Origin: Corydoras sp. C115
Taxonomy: Eukaryota; Chordata; Actinopteri; Siluriformes; Callichthyidae
NCBI GenBank assembly: GCA_019802505.1
Contig: JAFMOC010000422.1
Location: forward strand, 378,501 to 442,500
Length of the DNA: 64,000 nucleotides
Direction: 5' to 3'
Part shown: positions 22,828 through 34,541 of the stretch, in pieces
Numbering within the stretch: position 1 is the stretch's first letter
Layout: each line of letters opens with the position of its first letter
Position numbers and translations under genes: made by a program
Notes under the pieces: generated by a model
What the model was told of the DNA's origin: nothing
Database searches by the model: none
Seen by the model: only the letters and a program-made list of their open reading frames with translations

Positions 22828-22928
22828 CCTTTTATTCTTTAGTATCCTCCAAATTCATTTCTAACCACGTGCATGTCCCCACTTACGGCCCCCCGAAACC
22901 TCCTCTTTGGCTTTCCTGTCCTCCTCGG

Positions 22929-23053
22929 CGGTGGCACTGTGATGCAGCGGTTGGCAAAAAAATAAGGATCAAGGTTAAATTAAATGCTTCAAATTGCCCC
23001 ATATAGAGTGTGAGTGTGTGCCCAGCAATGGATTGGCACCCTGTACTGGGTGT
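22929..23053 (+). mobile_element. V-SINE copy, mostly deleted
   Basis: Head GGTGGCACTGTGATGCAGCG is joined directly to the 3' middle part (AAATTGCCCCATATAGAGTG). The core is missing. Confidence 0.7.
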
Positions 23054-23054
23054 G

Positions 23055-23337
23055 CTTTATCTAGGGTCAGGGGGGAGGGTCTCCATGTCCATGCAGGGGA
23101 TAATGTTTCGGGCGCTGGGCACACACTCACTCACACAGACACACTCTATATGGGGCAATTTGGAGAATTCAATTGACTTGATCCATGTTTTTGGACTGTG
23201 GGAGGAAACCGGAGAACCCGGAGGAAACCCACACGGACACGGGGAGAACATGGAAACTCCACCCAGATTGGGATTCAAACCAGGAATCCCTAGCGCTGAG
23301 AGGAGAACATGCCAACCACTAAGCCTCCATGCCGCCC
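23055..23337 (-). mobile_element. V-SINE copy
   Basis: Reverse copy with shortened tail and a deletion of the CAGATACACCC region. Confidence 0.85.
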
Positions 23338-23338
23338 T

Positions 23339-23685
23339 TCCATCCATCATCTTCCCCTTTATCCTCTACTTGGGTGGGGGGGGGGTCCCATGCCCATGCC
23401 CATCCAGGGGAGAACGTTCTGGGCGCTGGGCAGATACACCCAGGACAGGATGCCAATCTATCACTGGACACACACTCACACACACAGACACTCTATATGG
23501 GGCAATTTGGAGAACTCAATTGACCCTGATCCATGTTTTTTGGACTGTGGGAGGAAACTGGAGAACCCGAGGGACACCCACACGGACACGAGGACATGGA
23601 AACTCCACCCAGATGGGGATTCGAACCGGGAATCCCTAGCGCTGAGAGGAGAACATGCCAAACCACTAATCCACCATGCCACCCC
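23339..23685 (-). mobile_element. V-SINE copy, near full length
   Basis: Abuts its left neighbour in the same orientation. Confidence 0.87.
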
Positions 23686-23769
23686 GTGTGTAAATACTGT
23701 AGTCAAAATATCTCTCATTATCCCTTTAGACAGAGACCTGGTCGACGTTGCAGCACAGTGTTAATCGTC

Positions 23770-24600
23770 ATTTCGTTCTCCGTCCGTCAGACCGAGCCCC
23801 GAGCGCCGAGAGGCCCGGAGCGGCCGGTCTCTCCGTCCCACAAACCTCCACCCGGCCCGGGGCCGTCCACTTCCCGCCGTTATCATCACCGGCACCGCGA
23901 GAGCCGCCTGTGGGGTCCGCGGTTATAAATCATGCAGAGATGTGTATAAATATATTCCGACGTCCCTTTCTGGGTTGGTGAGTCACCTCCGCGTGGAGGC
24001 TCCCAGGCCGCTCCGATATCCAGGCTACGGGGAGGGGGAAATAGGGCGAGACTGGCGACTCGCACCCGGGGCGACCGCGGGACGTCGCGAGCTAATATTT
24101 TATTTCGGTCTCGGCCCGGCTGCGGCACGGCGCCGCGTTAATGTGGCTAACGCAACCTTGGGAAAGCTTCACCAGAGGGAGACGGCGAGTCGAGCAACCT
24201 TAGCTGCGAAAGTTCGCCGGATAAGGCGGCTCGTTTTTCTCTTTGATTTATGACTGTTTTTGTTTCCCGGGAACGAAATGATGAATCTGTTTCCCCGCCG
24301 CTCTTAACGGCCGGGAAGCCGGCACCGTTCTCCCGGTGGCGGCCCTAATGAGCGAACGATGGGGGCAGGTGCTGTTCATGTTTTAAAACAACCCCCCCCC
24401 CCTCCCTGCGTTTTCCCTCAATGAGCATAAATTAGGTCCGATCTCTTTAATATTTAAAGCTCGTGTGTGGAGCCTCCGTCTATAGCTGCAGGTGGGAGGT
24501 TCGAGGAGGGTCAGCGTGCACGTTTTAACCTTGCCGCCGCCGTTCGGGAGATAATGTTGGGATTAATGGGCGCAACGGTTGATGCAGTCACTTGCCGCGA
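23770..24600. other. CpG-rich unique intron segment
   Basis: Sequence from CGTTCTCCGTCCGTCAGACC onward is dense in CG dinucleotides and GC-rich, unlike its surroundings, with no repeat. It contains TATA-like GGTTATAAATC and GTATAAATATAT at 23920-23955. No exon was recognised. Confidence 0.45.
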
Positions 24601-24905
24601 TGCCGTGGTGGATGTGGTGATGCAGCGTATATGTAGATACAGATAAGAAAAAAAAAAAAGAAAAAAGAAAAGCACGGATCGTTTGCAGAAAGTGGGCCAG
24701 AAGGAGGCCGAGTATTGAGATGAATTAGGGGGAGTAATGAATAGAGAAAGTGGCCGGTCATTAAGGCTGGAGGAGGCAGCGGCTGAGAGCCGCTAATGAA
24801 AGCTGGAGCTGCTTCTCCGGGACGAATAGACAAGAGTTCAAAGCGCCAGCATTTTCATTAAAAGCACTTTTCCTTTATTTCTTTATTTTGCCGCACGTGT
24901 TCTCG

Positions 24906-27128
24906 CTGGAACCGCACGCTGACGACTGGCTGTGACGACTGGCTGCGGGAACCGCACACTGACGACTGGCACACTGACGACTGGCTGCGGGAACCGCACA
25001 CTGACGACTGGCACACTGACGACTGGCACACTGACGACTGGCTGCGGGAACCGCACGCTGACGACTGGCTGTGACGACTGGCTGCGGGAACCACACACAC
25101 ACTGGCTGCGGGAACCGACTGGCACACTGACGACTGGCTGCACGCTGACGACTGGCTGTGACGACTGGCTGCGGGAACCGCACACTGACGACTGGCACAC
25201 TGACGACTGGCACACTGACGACTGGCTGCGGGAACCGCACGCTGACGACTGGCTGTGACGACTGGCTGCGGGAACCACACACTGACTACTGGCTGCGGGA
25301 ACCGCACACTGACGACTGGCACACTGACGACTGGCTGCGGGAACCGCACGCTGACGACTGGCTGTGACGACTGGCTGCGGGAACCGCACGCTGACGACTG
25401 GCTGTGACGACTGGCTGTGACGACTGGCTGCGGGAACCACACACTGACTACTGGCTGCGGGAACCGCACACTGACGACTGGCTGCGGGAACCGCACACTG
25501 ACGACTGGCTGCGGGAACCGCACACTGACGACTGGCTGCGGGAACCGCACACTGACGACTGGCTGCGGGAACCGCACACTGACGACTGGCTGTGACGACT
25601 GGCTGCGGGAACCACACACTGACGACTGGCTGTGACGACTGGCTGCGGGAACCTCACACTGATGACTGGCTGCGGGAACCGCACACTGACGACTGGCTGT
25701 GACTTCTGGCTGCGGGAACCGCACGCTGACAACTGGCTGCGGGAACCGCACACTGACGACTGGCTGCGGGAACCGCACACTGACGACTGGCTGTGACGAC
25801 TGGCTGCGGGAACCTCACACTGATGACTGGCTGCGGGAACCGCACACTGACGACTGGCTGTGACTTCTGGCTGCTGCTGACAACTGGCTGCGGGAACCGC
25901 ACACTGACGACTGGCTGCGGGAACCGCACACTGACGACTGGCTGTGACGACTGGCTGCGGGAACCTCACACTGATGACTGCGGGAACCGCACACTGACGA
26001 CTGCTGCGGGAACCGCACACTGGACTGCTGCGGGAACCGCACACTGACTGGCTGTGACGACTGGCTGCGGGAACCTCACACTGATGACTGGCTGCGGGAA
26101 CCGCACACTGACGACTGGCTGTGACTTCTGGCTGCGGGAACCGCACGCTGACAACTGGCTGCGGGAACCGCACACTGACGACTGGCTGCGGGAACCGCAC
26201 ACTGACGACTGGCTGTGACGACTGGCTGCGGGAACCTCACACTGATGACTGGCTGCGGGAACCGCACACTGACGACTGGCTGTGACTTCTGGCTGCGGGA
26301 ACCGCACGCTGACAACTGGCTGCGGGAACCGCACACTGACGACTGGCTGCGGGAACCGCACACTAATGACTGGCTGTAATGACTGACTGCGGGAACCGCA
26401 CACTGACGACTGGCTGTAATGACTGACTGCGGGAACCGCACACTGACGACTGGCTGTAATGACTGACTGCGGGAACCGCACACTGATGACTGGCTGCGGG
26501 AACCGCACACTGATGACTGGCTGTAATGACTGGCTGCGGGAACCGCACACTGATGACTGGCTGCGGGAACCGCACACTGATGACTGGCTGTAATGACTGG
26601 CTGCGGGAACCGCACACTGACGACTGGCTGCGGGAACCGCACACTGACGACTGGCTGTAATGACTGACTGCGGGAACCGCACACTGACGACTGGCTGCGG
26701 GAACCGCACACTGATGACTGGCTGTAATGACTGACTGCGGGAACCGCACACTGACGACTGGCTGTAATGACTGACTGCGGGAACCGCACACTGACGACTG
26801 GCTGCGGGAACCGCACACTGATGACTGGCTGTAATGACTGGCTGCGGGAACCGCACACTGACGACTGGCTGCGGGAACTGCACACTGATGACTGGCTGCG
26901 GGAACCGCACACTGACGACTGGCTGCGGGAAATGACTGGCTGCGGGAACCGCACACTGACGACTGGCTGCGGGAACCGCACACTGATGACTGGCTGGCTG
27001 CACACTGACGACTGGCTGTAATGACTGACTGCGGGAACCGCACGCTGACGACTGGCTGTAATGACTGACTGCGGGAACCGCACACTGACGACTGGCTGTA
27101 ATGACTGGCTGCGGGAACCGCACACTGA
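24906..27128. repeat. 2.2-kb minisatellite, 27-bp basic unit with higher-order structure
   Basis: The basic unit is CTGACGACTGGCTGCGGGAA plus CCGCACA. Shorter TGTGACGACTGGC and TGTAATGACTGAC blocks are inserted in regular patterns, forming larger units. The left, middle and right thirds favour different variants (GACACTGGC, TGACTTCTGG, TGTAATGACTG). Because units are multiples of three, all-open frames of up to 385 codons appear on the minus strand (RFPQPVVSV repeats). These are read as non-coding. Confidence 0.93.
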
Positions 27129-27129
27129 C

Positions 27130-27750
27130 AAACTAACTAACGAACTAACTCGAACCTGGATCCCCAACGCTGCCAGTTGGACGTTGCCCCGGTTAGAAAC
27201 CTTGATTTAATAAACCCGTGGCCGTGAGCTTGAACGCAACACCTGAAGTCAGAGTCCCAATACGTGTCCTCATCAAGTGCATCAGCACTAAAGGAAGTGA
27301 GAACTGAAGCGAGGCGGCCGGCTGATGTTTTTGTTTTATTTCTGGTCTTTCTCAGCGGAACAAACGGGGCACTTTGGGGTGATTATGATCGGTGGGACCC
27401 GGCACTCGACGGCGCGCCTCCTGATTGGAACCTCCTGCAGGGAGGAGCACTGCCTTCTGTTTAAAGCTCAGGCTCCGGCGCCACTTGAGGAAATGATGGA
27501 TATTGTTATTTCGTCGCATGGGTCCGTCTCCAGATGTTCCCCTTTTGTAATCGAGCACTTCTGTGTGGGGGGGGGGGGGTGATGGGGTGGTGGGGGGGGA
27601 CGAAGACGACAGGGGCGTCGATGGCGTTTAATATCCGTCTCACTGATACGTGAAAAGTCCCGCTGCTGATTGCTTCACACGGGCTGATCGACCCAGCTGC
27701 ATCCAATCACATCCGCCGTAACGTCGCCAGAAAGATCACACCTCTGGGGC
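27130..27750. other. unique intron sequence between two arrays
   Basis: Contains G-runs at 27568-27600. No exon recognised. Confidence 0.4.
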
Positions 27751-27751
27751 T

Positions 27752-28755
27752 CGGTTCTCTCGGTCCTCTTGGTTCTCTCGGTTCTCTCGGTTCTCTTGGT
27801 TCTCTTGGTTCTCTCGGTCCTCTCGGTTCTCTTGGTCCTCTCGGTTATTTATCGGTCCTCTCGGTTCTCTTGGTCCTCTCGGTCCTCTCAGTTCTCTTGT
27901 TCCTCTCGGTTCTCTCGGTCCTCTCAGTTCTCTCTGTCCTCTCGGTCCTCTCAGTTATTTCTCGGTCCTCTCAGTTACTTCTCGGTCATTTCGGTTCTCT
28001 CGGTCCGTCTGGGGCTCGGTCCTCTCGGCCCTTTCGGTTTTCTCTGTCCTCTCAGTTCTTTCGGGCCTTTCGGTTCTTTCGGTCCTCTCGGTCCTCTCGG
28101 TCCTCTCGGTTCTCTCGGTTCTCTTGGTTCTCTTGGTTCTCTCGGTCCTCTCGGTTCTCTTGGTCCTCTCGGTCCTCTCGGTTATTTCTCGGTCCTCTCG
28201 GTTCTCTTGGTCCTCTCGGTCCTCTCAGTTCTCTTGCTCCTCTCGGTTCTCTCGGTCCTCTCAGTTCTCTCTGTCCTCTCGGTCCTCTCAGTTATTTCTC
28301 GGTCCTCTCAGTTACTTCTCGGTCATTTCGGTTCTCTCGGTCCGTCTGGGGCTCGGTCCTCTCGGCCCTTTCGGTTTTCTCTGTCCTCTCAGTTCTTTCG
28401 GGCCTTTCGGTTCTTTCGGTCCTCTCTGTTCTCTCGGTCCTCTCTGTTCTCTCGGTCCTCTTGGTCCTCTCAGTTATTTCAGTCCTCTCTGTCCTCTCTG
28501 TCCTCTCGGTTCTCTCGGTCCTCTCTGTCCTTTCTGTGCTCTCAGTCCTCTCTGTCCTTTCGGTCCTCTCGGTTCTCTCGGTCCTCTCTGTCCTTTCTGT
28601 GCTCTCAGTCCTCTCTGTCTTTTCGGTCCTCTCGGTTCTCTCGGTCCTCTCTGTCCTTTCGGTTCTCTCGGTCCTCTCTGTCCTTTCGGTCCTCTAGGTC
28701 CTCTCGGTCCTCTCGGTCTTCTCTGCCCTCTCGGTCCTCTCGGTTCTCTCGCGCC
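27752..28755 (+). repeat. 1-kb pyrimidine-rich 9-bp minisatellite
   Basis: The unit is TCGGTCCTC with the variant TCGGTTCTC. A block of about 150 bp beginning CAGTTATTTCTCGGTCCTC and including GGTCCGTCTGGGGCTCGG occurs twice (about 27950 and 28285), so a large internal duplication of about 330 bp is visible. Purines on this strand are mainly G. Confidence 0.92.
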
Positions 28756-28759
28756 GCCG

Positions 28760-29560
28760 TCGTGGAGATGGAGGGCTTGCATTCTCGATGTGCTCACTCT
28801 TAGCCTTCGTCCCCCCCCCCCCCCTCCCCAGCTTTTTTGCGGCACGGCGGCAGGAATCGGCCCTCGGTCTGCACGCAACGACCCCGTTTGATTTCCGCCG
28901 GCGTAATCCCGGCCGTGCAGCGGCTGATTATTTTGCCCCTTTGCCCCCCCGCCTCACCTGCAGATGATGAAGACGGTTGCACACTCATGAGCTTTGCATC
29001 TCAATGACGAGCCCGACAGAAGCCCACGTCCCCATGTCCACCATGTCCACGCATCATCGTCCCCCGTCCTGCCGGGGAGCACCGAATCTCATTTACTCTC
29101 CGACCCCGGAGCTGCGTTTGTTTTTGATTTGATTTTATTTGATTTTATTATTCTCCCTCTCCTTCAGGCCGCCAGCCGATGGGTGACACCCGCGTTGGTG
29201 TCAAGGCTTCTCATTACTGACCCCCTTAACACCGAAAAATCAGGCGAGTGCCGAGAGATAACATGCCGGCCCCCTCGTACGTTCTCGCGGATAAACGGCG
29301 AGTTTTCGGTTCTACCGCAGCCTCGTGTGAGTTCTTTGGAGAATTGGGATGGCCCGAGTCAAAAGGTCTGCTTTCTTTCTGTTAAAATGAAAAATGGGGT
29401 TTATGAAAATACGATTACTGCGTTACTCAGCGTTCAGTTTAGTAAATTACCCCGTAGGGGGAGGGGGGGGGTGTCCAAGAGGCAAACTGGGCAGATCTTT
29501 AATGGAACAGGAGCTGGGTGTTTGTGAAGACTAATAAATAATTGTTGATTATTTAAAAAC
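28760..29560. other. unique intron sequence
   Basis: Contains C-runs near 28810 and 28946. An open frame at 28994-29527 has no family resemblance. Confidence 0.4.
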
Positions 29561-29574
29561 ATCAGGTTCTTATG

Positions 29575-29648
29575 TGGCGGCACGGTGGCTTAGTGGTTTA
29601 GCATGTTCTCCTCTCAGCATGTCCTCCTCTCCTCTACAGGTTAGCATG
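29575..29648 (+). mobile_element. V-SINE head fragment
   Basis: GGCGGCACGGTGGCTTAGTG then a rearranged CTCAGCATGTCCTCCTCTCC. It is preceded by AGGTTCTTATG (29564-29574), which recurs at 30309-30319. Confidence 0.75.
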
Positions 29649-29678
29649 CTGTAGTAAATGTACAGCATCTGGGCACAC

Positions 29679-29741
<63 letters not shown>
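29679..29741 (+). repeat. (GT)n microsatellite
   Basis: About 62 bp of GT inside the composite SINE cluster. Confidence 0.95.
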
Positions 29742-29742
<1 letters not shown>

Positions 29743-29821
29743 TGGGGGGACGGGGACGGTACGCCCAATGTTGTTAGGCCCGGAAAATAATGATCAATTG
29801 TGTCCAGAGGATGGAGGACAC

Positions 29822-29914
29822 AAAAACATGGATCAAGTCAATTGAGTTCTCCAAATTGCCCCATATAGAGTGTGTATGTGTGAGTGAGTGTGTGCCCAGC
29901 GATGGATTGGCGCC
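29822..29914 (+). mobile_element. V-SINE middle fragment
   Basis: From AAAAACATGGATCAAGTC to GATGGATTGGCGCC, where a second SINE with its own 5' flank breaks in. Confidence 0.8.
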
Positions 29915-29920
29915 AAAAAG

Positions 29921-30307
29921 ATGAATTTTCACATCCGTTATTTTTGAAAAGACATTTCAGTAATACGGGTGGCTTAGTGGTTGGCATGTTCTCTTCTCAG
30001 CACTGGGGATTCCAGGTTCGAATCCCCATCTGGGTGGAGTTTCCATGTTCTCCATGTTCTCCCCGTGTCCGCATGGGTTTCCTCCGGGTTCTCCGGTTTC
30101 CTCCCACAGTCCAAAAACATGGATCAAGTCAATTGAGTTCTCCAAATTGCCCCATATAGAGTGTGTCTGTGTGAATGAGTGTGTGCCCAGCGATGGATTG
30201 GCGCCCTGTACTGGGTGTATCTGCCCAGCGCCCGAAACGTTCTCCCTTGGATGGATTCTCCCCCCCGACCCTAATAGAGGATAAAGCGGGAGATAATGAA
30301 CGAATGA
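29921..30307 (+). mobile_element. V-SINE copy carrying a 45-bp 5' flank
   Basis: The 45 bases before the head duplicate those at 20729-20773. The SINE then runs to a tail GATAATGAACGAATGAA. Confidence 0.85.
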
Positions 30308-30319
30308 AAGGTTCTTATG

Positions 30320-30408
30320 ACGCCCGAAACGTTTTCCCCGGATGGGCATGGGGAACCCCCCCACAACCCTAATATATGATAAAGCGGATGATAATGAATG
30401 AATGGATG
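30320..30408 (+). mobile_element. V-SINE tail
   Basis: CGCCCGAAACGTTTTCCCC to AATGAATGGATG. Confidence 0.8.
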
Positions 30409-30420
30409 TAAAGCTTAAAA

Positions 30421-30700
30421 ACCAAAGGCCTGTCCAGTGGAAAAAGTAGCCAGAAATGTGTGAACACTCCTGATCTAAACCCATGAAATGCATCTAGCTT
30501 TGTAAAAACAGTTTGGGGAAGGTCTCATTATGGTCCAACATGGCAAGACATGGTTGGAAGTGTTTGGTGTGAACGAACATGCCCTTAATAAACCTTATTA
30601 AACACCTTTAAGCTGAATTAGAACCTCAAACCAGATGGTCTCGCCCAACATCAGTGCCCAACCAACTGAACAAGAATGCTCTTAAGGATTAAATGGTTCT
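30421..30700 (+). mobile_element. Tc1/mariner-like relic
   Basis: ACAGTTTGGGGAAGGTC, then CCTTATTAAACACCTTTAAG and CGCCCAACATCAGTGCCCAA parallel the 3' transposase part of a common fish Tc1-like element, with many mutations. No intact frame remains. Confidence 0.6.
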
Positions 30701-30704
30701 AAAT

Positions 30705-31350
30705 GAGTTCTCCACGTGGGGGCAAAGATGGAGGACTCACAGTTCCTTTTTCTGTAGTGTATCAGCAGCAGGGTGTGTGTGTGTGTTGGAGACATTGATC
30801 AGACCGATGTCCGAGTCGAAGCTTCTGATTGGACGCTGTCTGACTCCTCACCTCTGTTGTGACCCCAGTCCGTCGCCTCGTTTTAATTTCCTCTGATCAT
30901 TCAGTGTAAACGAATCCCGTTTGATTCGCTCTCATGATTTAATACAGAGTCCCCCCCCCCGCCTGCGCCCCCGTCGGTTTTACATCACATCGGCGTCGGC
31001 GTGATTTTTAATCTTTGCTTTTTCCTCCCGATGCCGAGCTCGAGTGCGTCCACATCTCTGATTTCTCACTCCTGTCTCACTCCTGCGCATCGATCCCGTT
31101 AGCATTTCATTACGCATCAGGTTTCCCTCGCTCTGTGAAACCCGCCGTTTACGCCGCTTCCCTCGATTCAAAATCCACATAAAAAACAGGCTTCGCTTGG
31201 CACAGCTTCCATCCTGCTCTTTGGAGCCTATCCCGTCATGTGCATTGAACGAAACGCAGGACGGGTTCTGCCTGGATCACGCCTTATACGGTCATATAGT
31301 TTTAATTAAACTCCCGTTGGAGCCCCGTTCGCCTCATCATTATTATCATT
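30705..31350. other. unique intron sequence
   Basis: No repeat recognised apart from a C-run at 30952-30960. Confidence 0.4.
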
Positions 31351-31354
31351 ATTA

Positions 31355-31702
31355 TTCATTCATTCATTCATTATCTCCCGCTTTATCCTCTATTAGGGTG
31401 GGGTTCCCCATGCCCATCCAGGGGAGAACGTTTCGGGCGCTGGGCAGATACACCCAGGACAGGGTGCCAATCTACCACTGGGCACACACTCACTCACACA
31501 AACACACTCTACTGTACATAGGGCAATTTTGCAGAACTCAATTGACTTGATCCATGTTTTTGGACTGTGGGAGGAAAGCGGAGAACCCGGAGGAAACCCA
31601 CGCAGACGCGGGGAGAACATGGAAACTCCACCCAGATGGGGATTCGAACCGGGAATCCCTAGCGCTGAGAGGAGAACATGCCAACCACCAAGCCACCATG
31701 CC
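31355..31702 (-). mobile_element. V-SINE copy, left arm of an inverted pair
   Basis: Reverse, near full length. It faces a forward copy across an ATT microsatellite. Confidence 0.88.
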
Positions 31703-31721
31703 ATTATTATTATTATTATTA

Positions 31722-31755
<34 letters not shown>

Positions 31756-31756
31756 G
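31703..31756. repeat. (ATT)n microsatellite
   Basis: Spacer of the inverted SINE pair. Confidence 0.95.
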
Positions 31757-32096
31757 GGGCGGCACGGTGGCTTAGTGGTTGGCATGTTCTCCTCTCAGTT
31801 CTAGGGATTCCCGGTTCGATTCCCCATCTGGGTGGAGTTTCCATGTTCTCCCCGTGTCCGTGTCCGGGTTCTCCGGTTTCCACAGTCCAAAAACGTGGAT
31901 CAAGGCCAAATGAGTTCTCCAAATTGCCCCATATAGAGTGTGTCTGTGTGAGTGAGTGTGTGCCCAGTGATGGATTGTCGTCCTGTCCTGGGTGTATCTG
32001 CCCAGCGCCCGAAACGTTCTCCCTTGGATGGGCATGGGGAACCCCACCGCGACCCTAATATAGGATAAAGCGGAAGATAATGAATGGATGGATGTA
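31757..32096 (+). mobile_element. V-SINE copy, right arm of an inverted pair
   Basis: Forward, near full length, with a short deletion near CCGTGTCCGTGTCCGGG. Another ATT repeat (32097-32140) follows the tail. Confidence 0.9.
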
Positions 32097-32140
32097 TTAT
32101 TATTATTATTATTATTTATTATTATTATTATTATTATAGA

Positions 32141-32807
32141 GGCTGTATGTCATGGCATCATATCAGGGAATAAGTATTCTATACGATCGTCTCCCTCCAC
32201 TCAGCTTTGCTCCGCTTTGCCAAATTCAAGTCAGGTTGCCCCCCTCCCCCCGTCCCCCTCCCCCCTTCCTTTTTGCTTTACCTTGAGGAGTCACCCAGAC
32301 ATACATGCTCGAATTTGATTAGTAGATGCTGGGAGGCATGCAGCTTGTTGATTAGAACTGTACGAGGACTGCATGATGATTGCATCGGATGGCTCACTGC
32401 CTTCCCTCCTCCCTTCCTTTTTTTCTTTCTTTTTTCTTTTTTTATTTCATTTTCACTATTTCTTTCATATTTGCCCCCCCCCCCTGCTCCCCCCTCCTCG
32501 TGAACACATTGTACCCTGAATAAGAACCTCCTGTCCTGCGATTGTTTCCCAAAACAGGACTCCGGGGACAATGCTAATCGGATGAGTGGATTCACATCTC
32601 TTATTCACATCTTTAAAAACAGTTTGTTCTCGGGTTTATCGGGTTACGGCGTCGTTATGTGGTCAGCCATCACGTCTATTGACCGAGACACAGCGTCATA
32701 CCAGAAGCTGTAAGACTCTTAAACTCCACTTAAATCAACAGACACGCCCCATAAACACTGACACTACGATACTCTTCCAATATACAATATCTCAGGGCTG
32801 CTATATT

Positions 32808-32810
<3 letters not shown>
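32141..32810. other. unique intron sequence
   Basis: Pyrimidine-rich at 32395-32490. No exon seen. Confidence 0.4.

Positions 32811-32895
<85 letters not shown>
32811..32895. repeat. (TA)n microsatellite
   Basis: About 80 bp of pure TA. Confidence 0.95.
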
Positions 32896-32897
<2 letters not shown>

Positions 32898-32928
32898 CTA
32901 TTATATTTTTATATTTAAATTTTTATTT

Positions 32929-33120
32929 CCATCCATTATCTTCTGCTTTATCCTCTATTAGGGTCGCGTTCTCCCCATGCCCATCCAGGGGAGAACGTTT
33001 CAAACACTGGGCAGATACACCCAGGACCAATCTATCTCTTGGCACACACACACTCTAAATGGAGAATTCAATTGACTTCGATCCATGTTTTTGGAGAACA
33101 TGCTAACCACTAAGCCATCC
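32929..33120 (-). mobile_element. V-SINE copy, core deleted
   Basis: Reverse; tail and head are present and the middle is mostly missing. Confidence 0.8.
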
Positions 33121-33129
33121 GTTTTAAAT

Positions 33130-33470
33130 CCATCCATTATCTTCCGCTTTATCCTCTACTAGGGTCGCGGGGGGGGTTCCCCATGCCCATCCAGGGAAGC
33201 GTCTCAGGCGCTGGGCAGATACACCCAGGACAGGACACCAATCCATCACTGGGCACACACTCACTCACACACACACTCTATATGGGGCAATCTGGAGAAT
33301 TCAATTGACTTCGATCCATGTTTTTGGACTGTGGGAGCAAACCGGAGAACCCGGAGGAAACCCACACGGACACGGGGAGAACATGGAAACTCCTCCCAGC
33401 TTGGGATTCGAACCGGGAACCCCGAGCGCTGAGAGGAGAACACGCCAACCACTAAACCACCGTGCCACCC
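33130..33470 (-). mobile_element. V-SINE copy, left arm of a second inverted pair
   Basis: Reverse, near full length. Its head faces the forward copy 55 bp away. Confidence 0.88.
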
Positions 33471-33525
33471 TACAATTTTATATACGCCACTATATTAAAT
33501 GTTTTATTTTATTATTATTATTATT

Positions 33526-33870
33526 GGGCGGCACGGTGGCTTAGTGGTTTGGCACGTTCGCCTCTCAGGTCTAGGGATTCCCGGTTCGAATCCCCATCTG
33601 GGTGGAGTTTCCATGTGCTCCCCGTGTCCGCGTGGGTTTCCTCCGGGTTCTCCGGTTTCCTCCCACAGTCCAAAAACATGGCTCAAGGTTAATTGAATTC
33701 TCCAAATTGCCCCATATAGTGTGTTTGTGTGAGTGAGTGTGTGCCCAGCGATGGATTGGCGCCCTGTCCTGGGTGTATCTGCCCAGCGCCCGAAACGTTC
33801 TCCCCTGGACATGGGGAACCCCACCGCGACCCTAATAGAGGATAAAGCGGGAGATAATGGATGAATGGAT
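33526..33870 (+). mobile_element. V-SINE copy, right arm of a second inverted pair
   Basis: Forward, near full length, with tail GATAATGGATGAATGG. Confidence 0.9.
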
Positions 33871-33871
33871 T

Positions 33872-34250
33872 ATTATTATTTCTTTTTTTTTCTGTAACGT
33901 AATATTCAAATTAAAAAAATTGTTAATTAAACGGAATTTCGTTTACATTTCACGTACCATGTTATATAAATGACAAACTCTCCTTGAATCCTCGCATCCC
34001 ACTGTTTTTACTAAGTAGACGGCGGTATGTCCGCCAGCGTTTCGGGTTCGATTTGTATCTGTAATGAAATGCATGATGAAGACGGCTCCGGCTTTTTGGC
34101 CGTGGAAACGATCCTGGAAACGAGCAACATTCACATTTAAGATGTGAGAAGCTTTCCAGCCCTATCACACTGCCTGTTTAGATGACTGTGTAATTATATT
34201 GTCATCTCTCTGTATGGAGCCTAATCCTTATAATGCATGCTGTTTTGTAC
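33872..34250. other. unique intron sequence
   Basis: Nothing recognised. Confidence 0.4.
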
Positions 34251-34254
34251 CAGT

Positions 34255-34345
34255 TAAAAGCTTGGCCACGCCCCCTTCTGGCTCCACTTATTGTCCATGT
34301 TATCAGTTGCACTTACTGGTCTTTGTAGTTCTGCAATTACAGACT
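34255..34345 (+). mobile_element. foldback-type element end
   Basis: TTGGCCACGCCCCCTTCTGG, then CTTTGTAGTTCTGCAATTAC. The same order is seen at 47465-47550. Confidence 0.55.
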
Positions 34346-34541
34346 GAAGTTCATTGACGTGGGCTTTCCAGCACGGCGCTATGACCCTCATTGCCCTCCT
34401 CATTGTATCATGACCCCGTATTCTAACTCCAACTATCAAAATGGGAAGTTTGGATAAAAGCGTCTTTAAAGTGACTCAATGTCATGCAAATGAAGAACTT
34501 ACTACAGTCCGCCCTTCTGAGTTCTGTAATGCTTCCACATT

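Noticed and set aside
24858..27167. Long minus-strand open frames rich in SVCGSRSQ and RFPQPVVSV repeats
   Set aside because: A repeat period divisible by three keeps all units open. There are overlapping open frames in several phases, no start context or splice signals, and length is set by the array.
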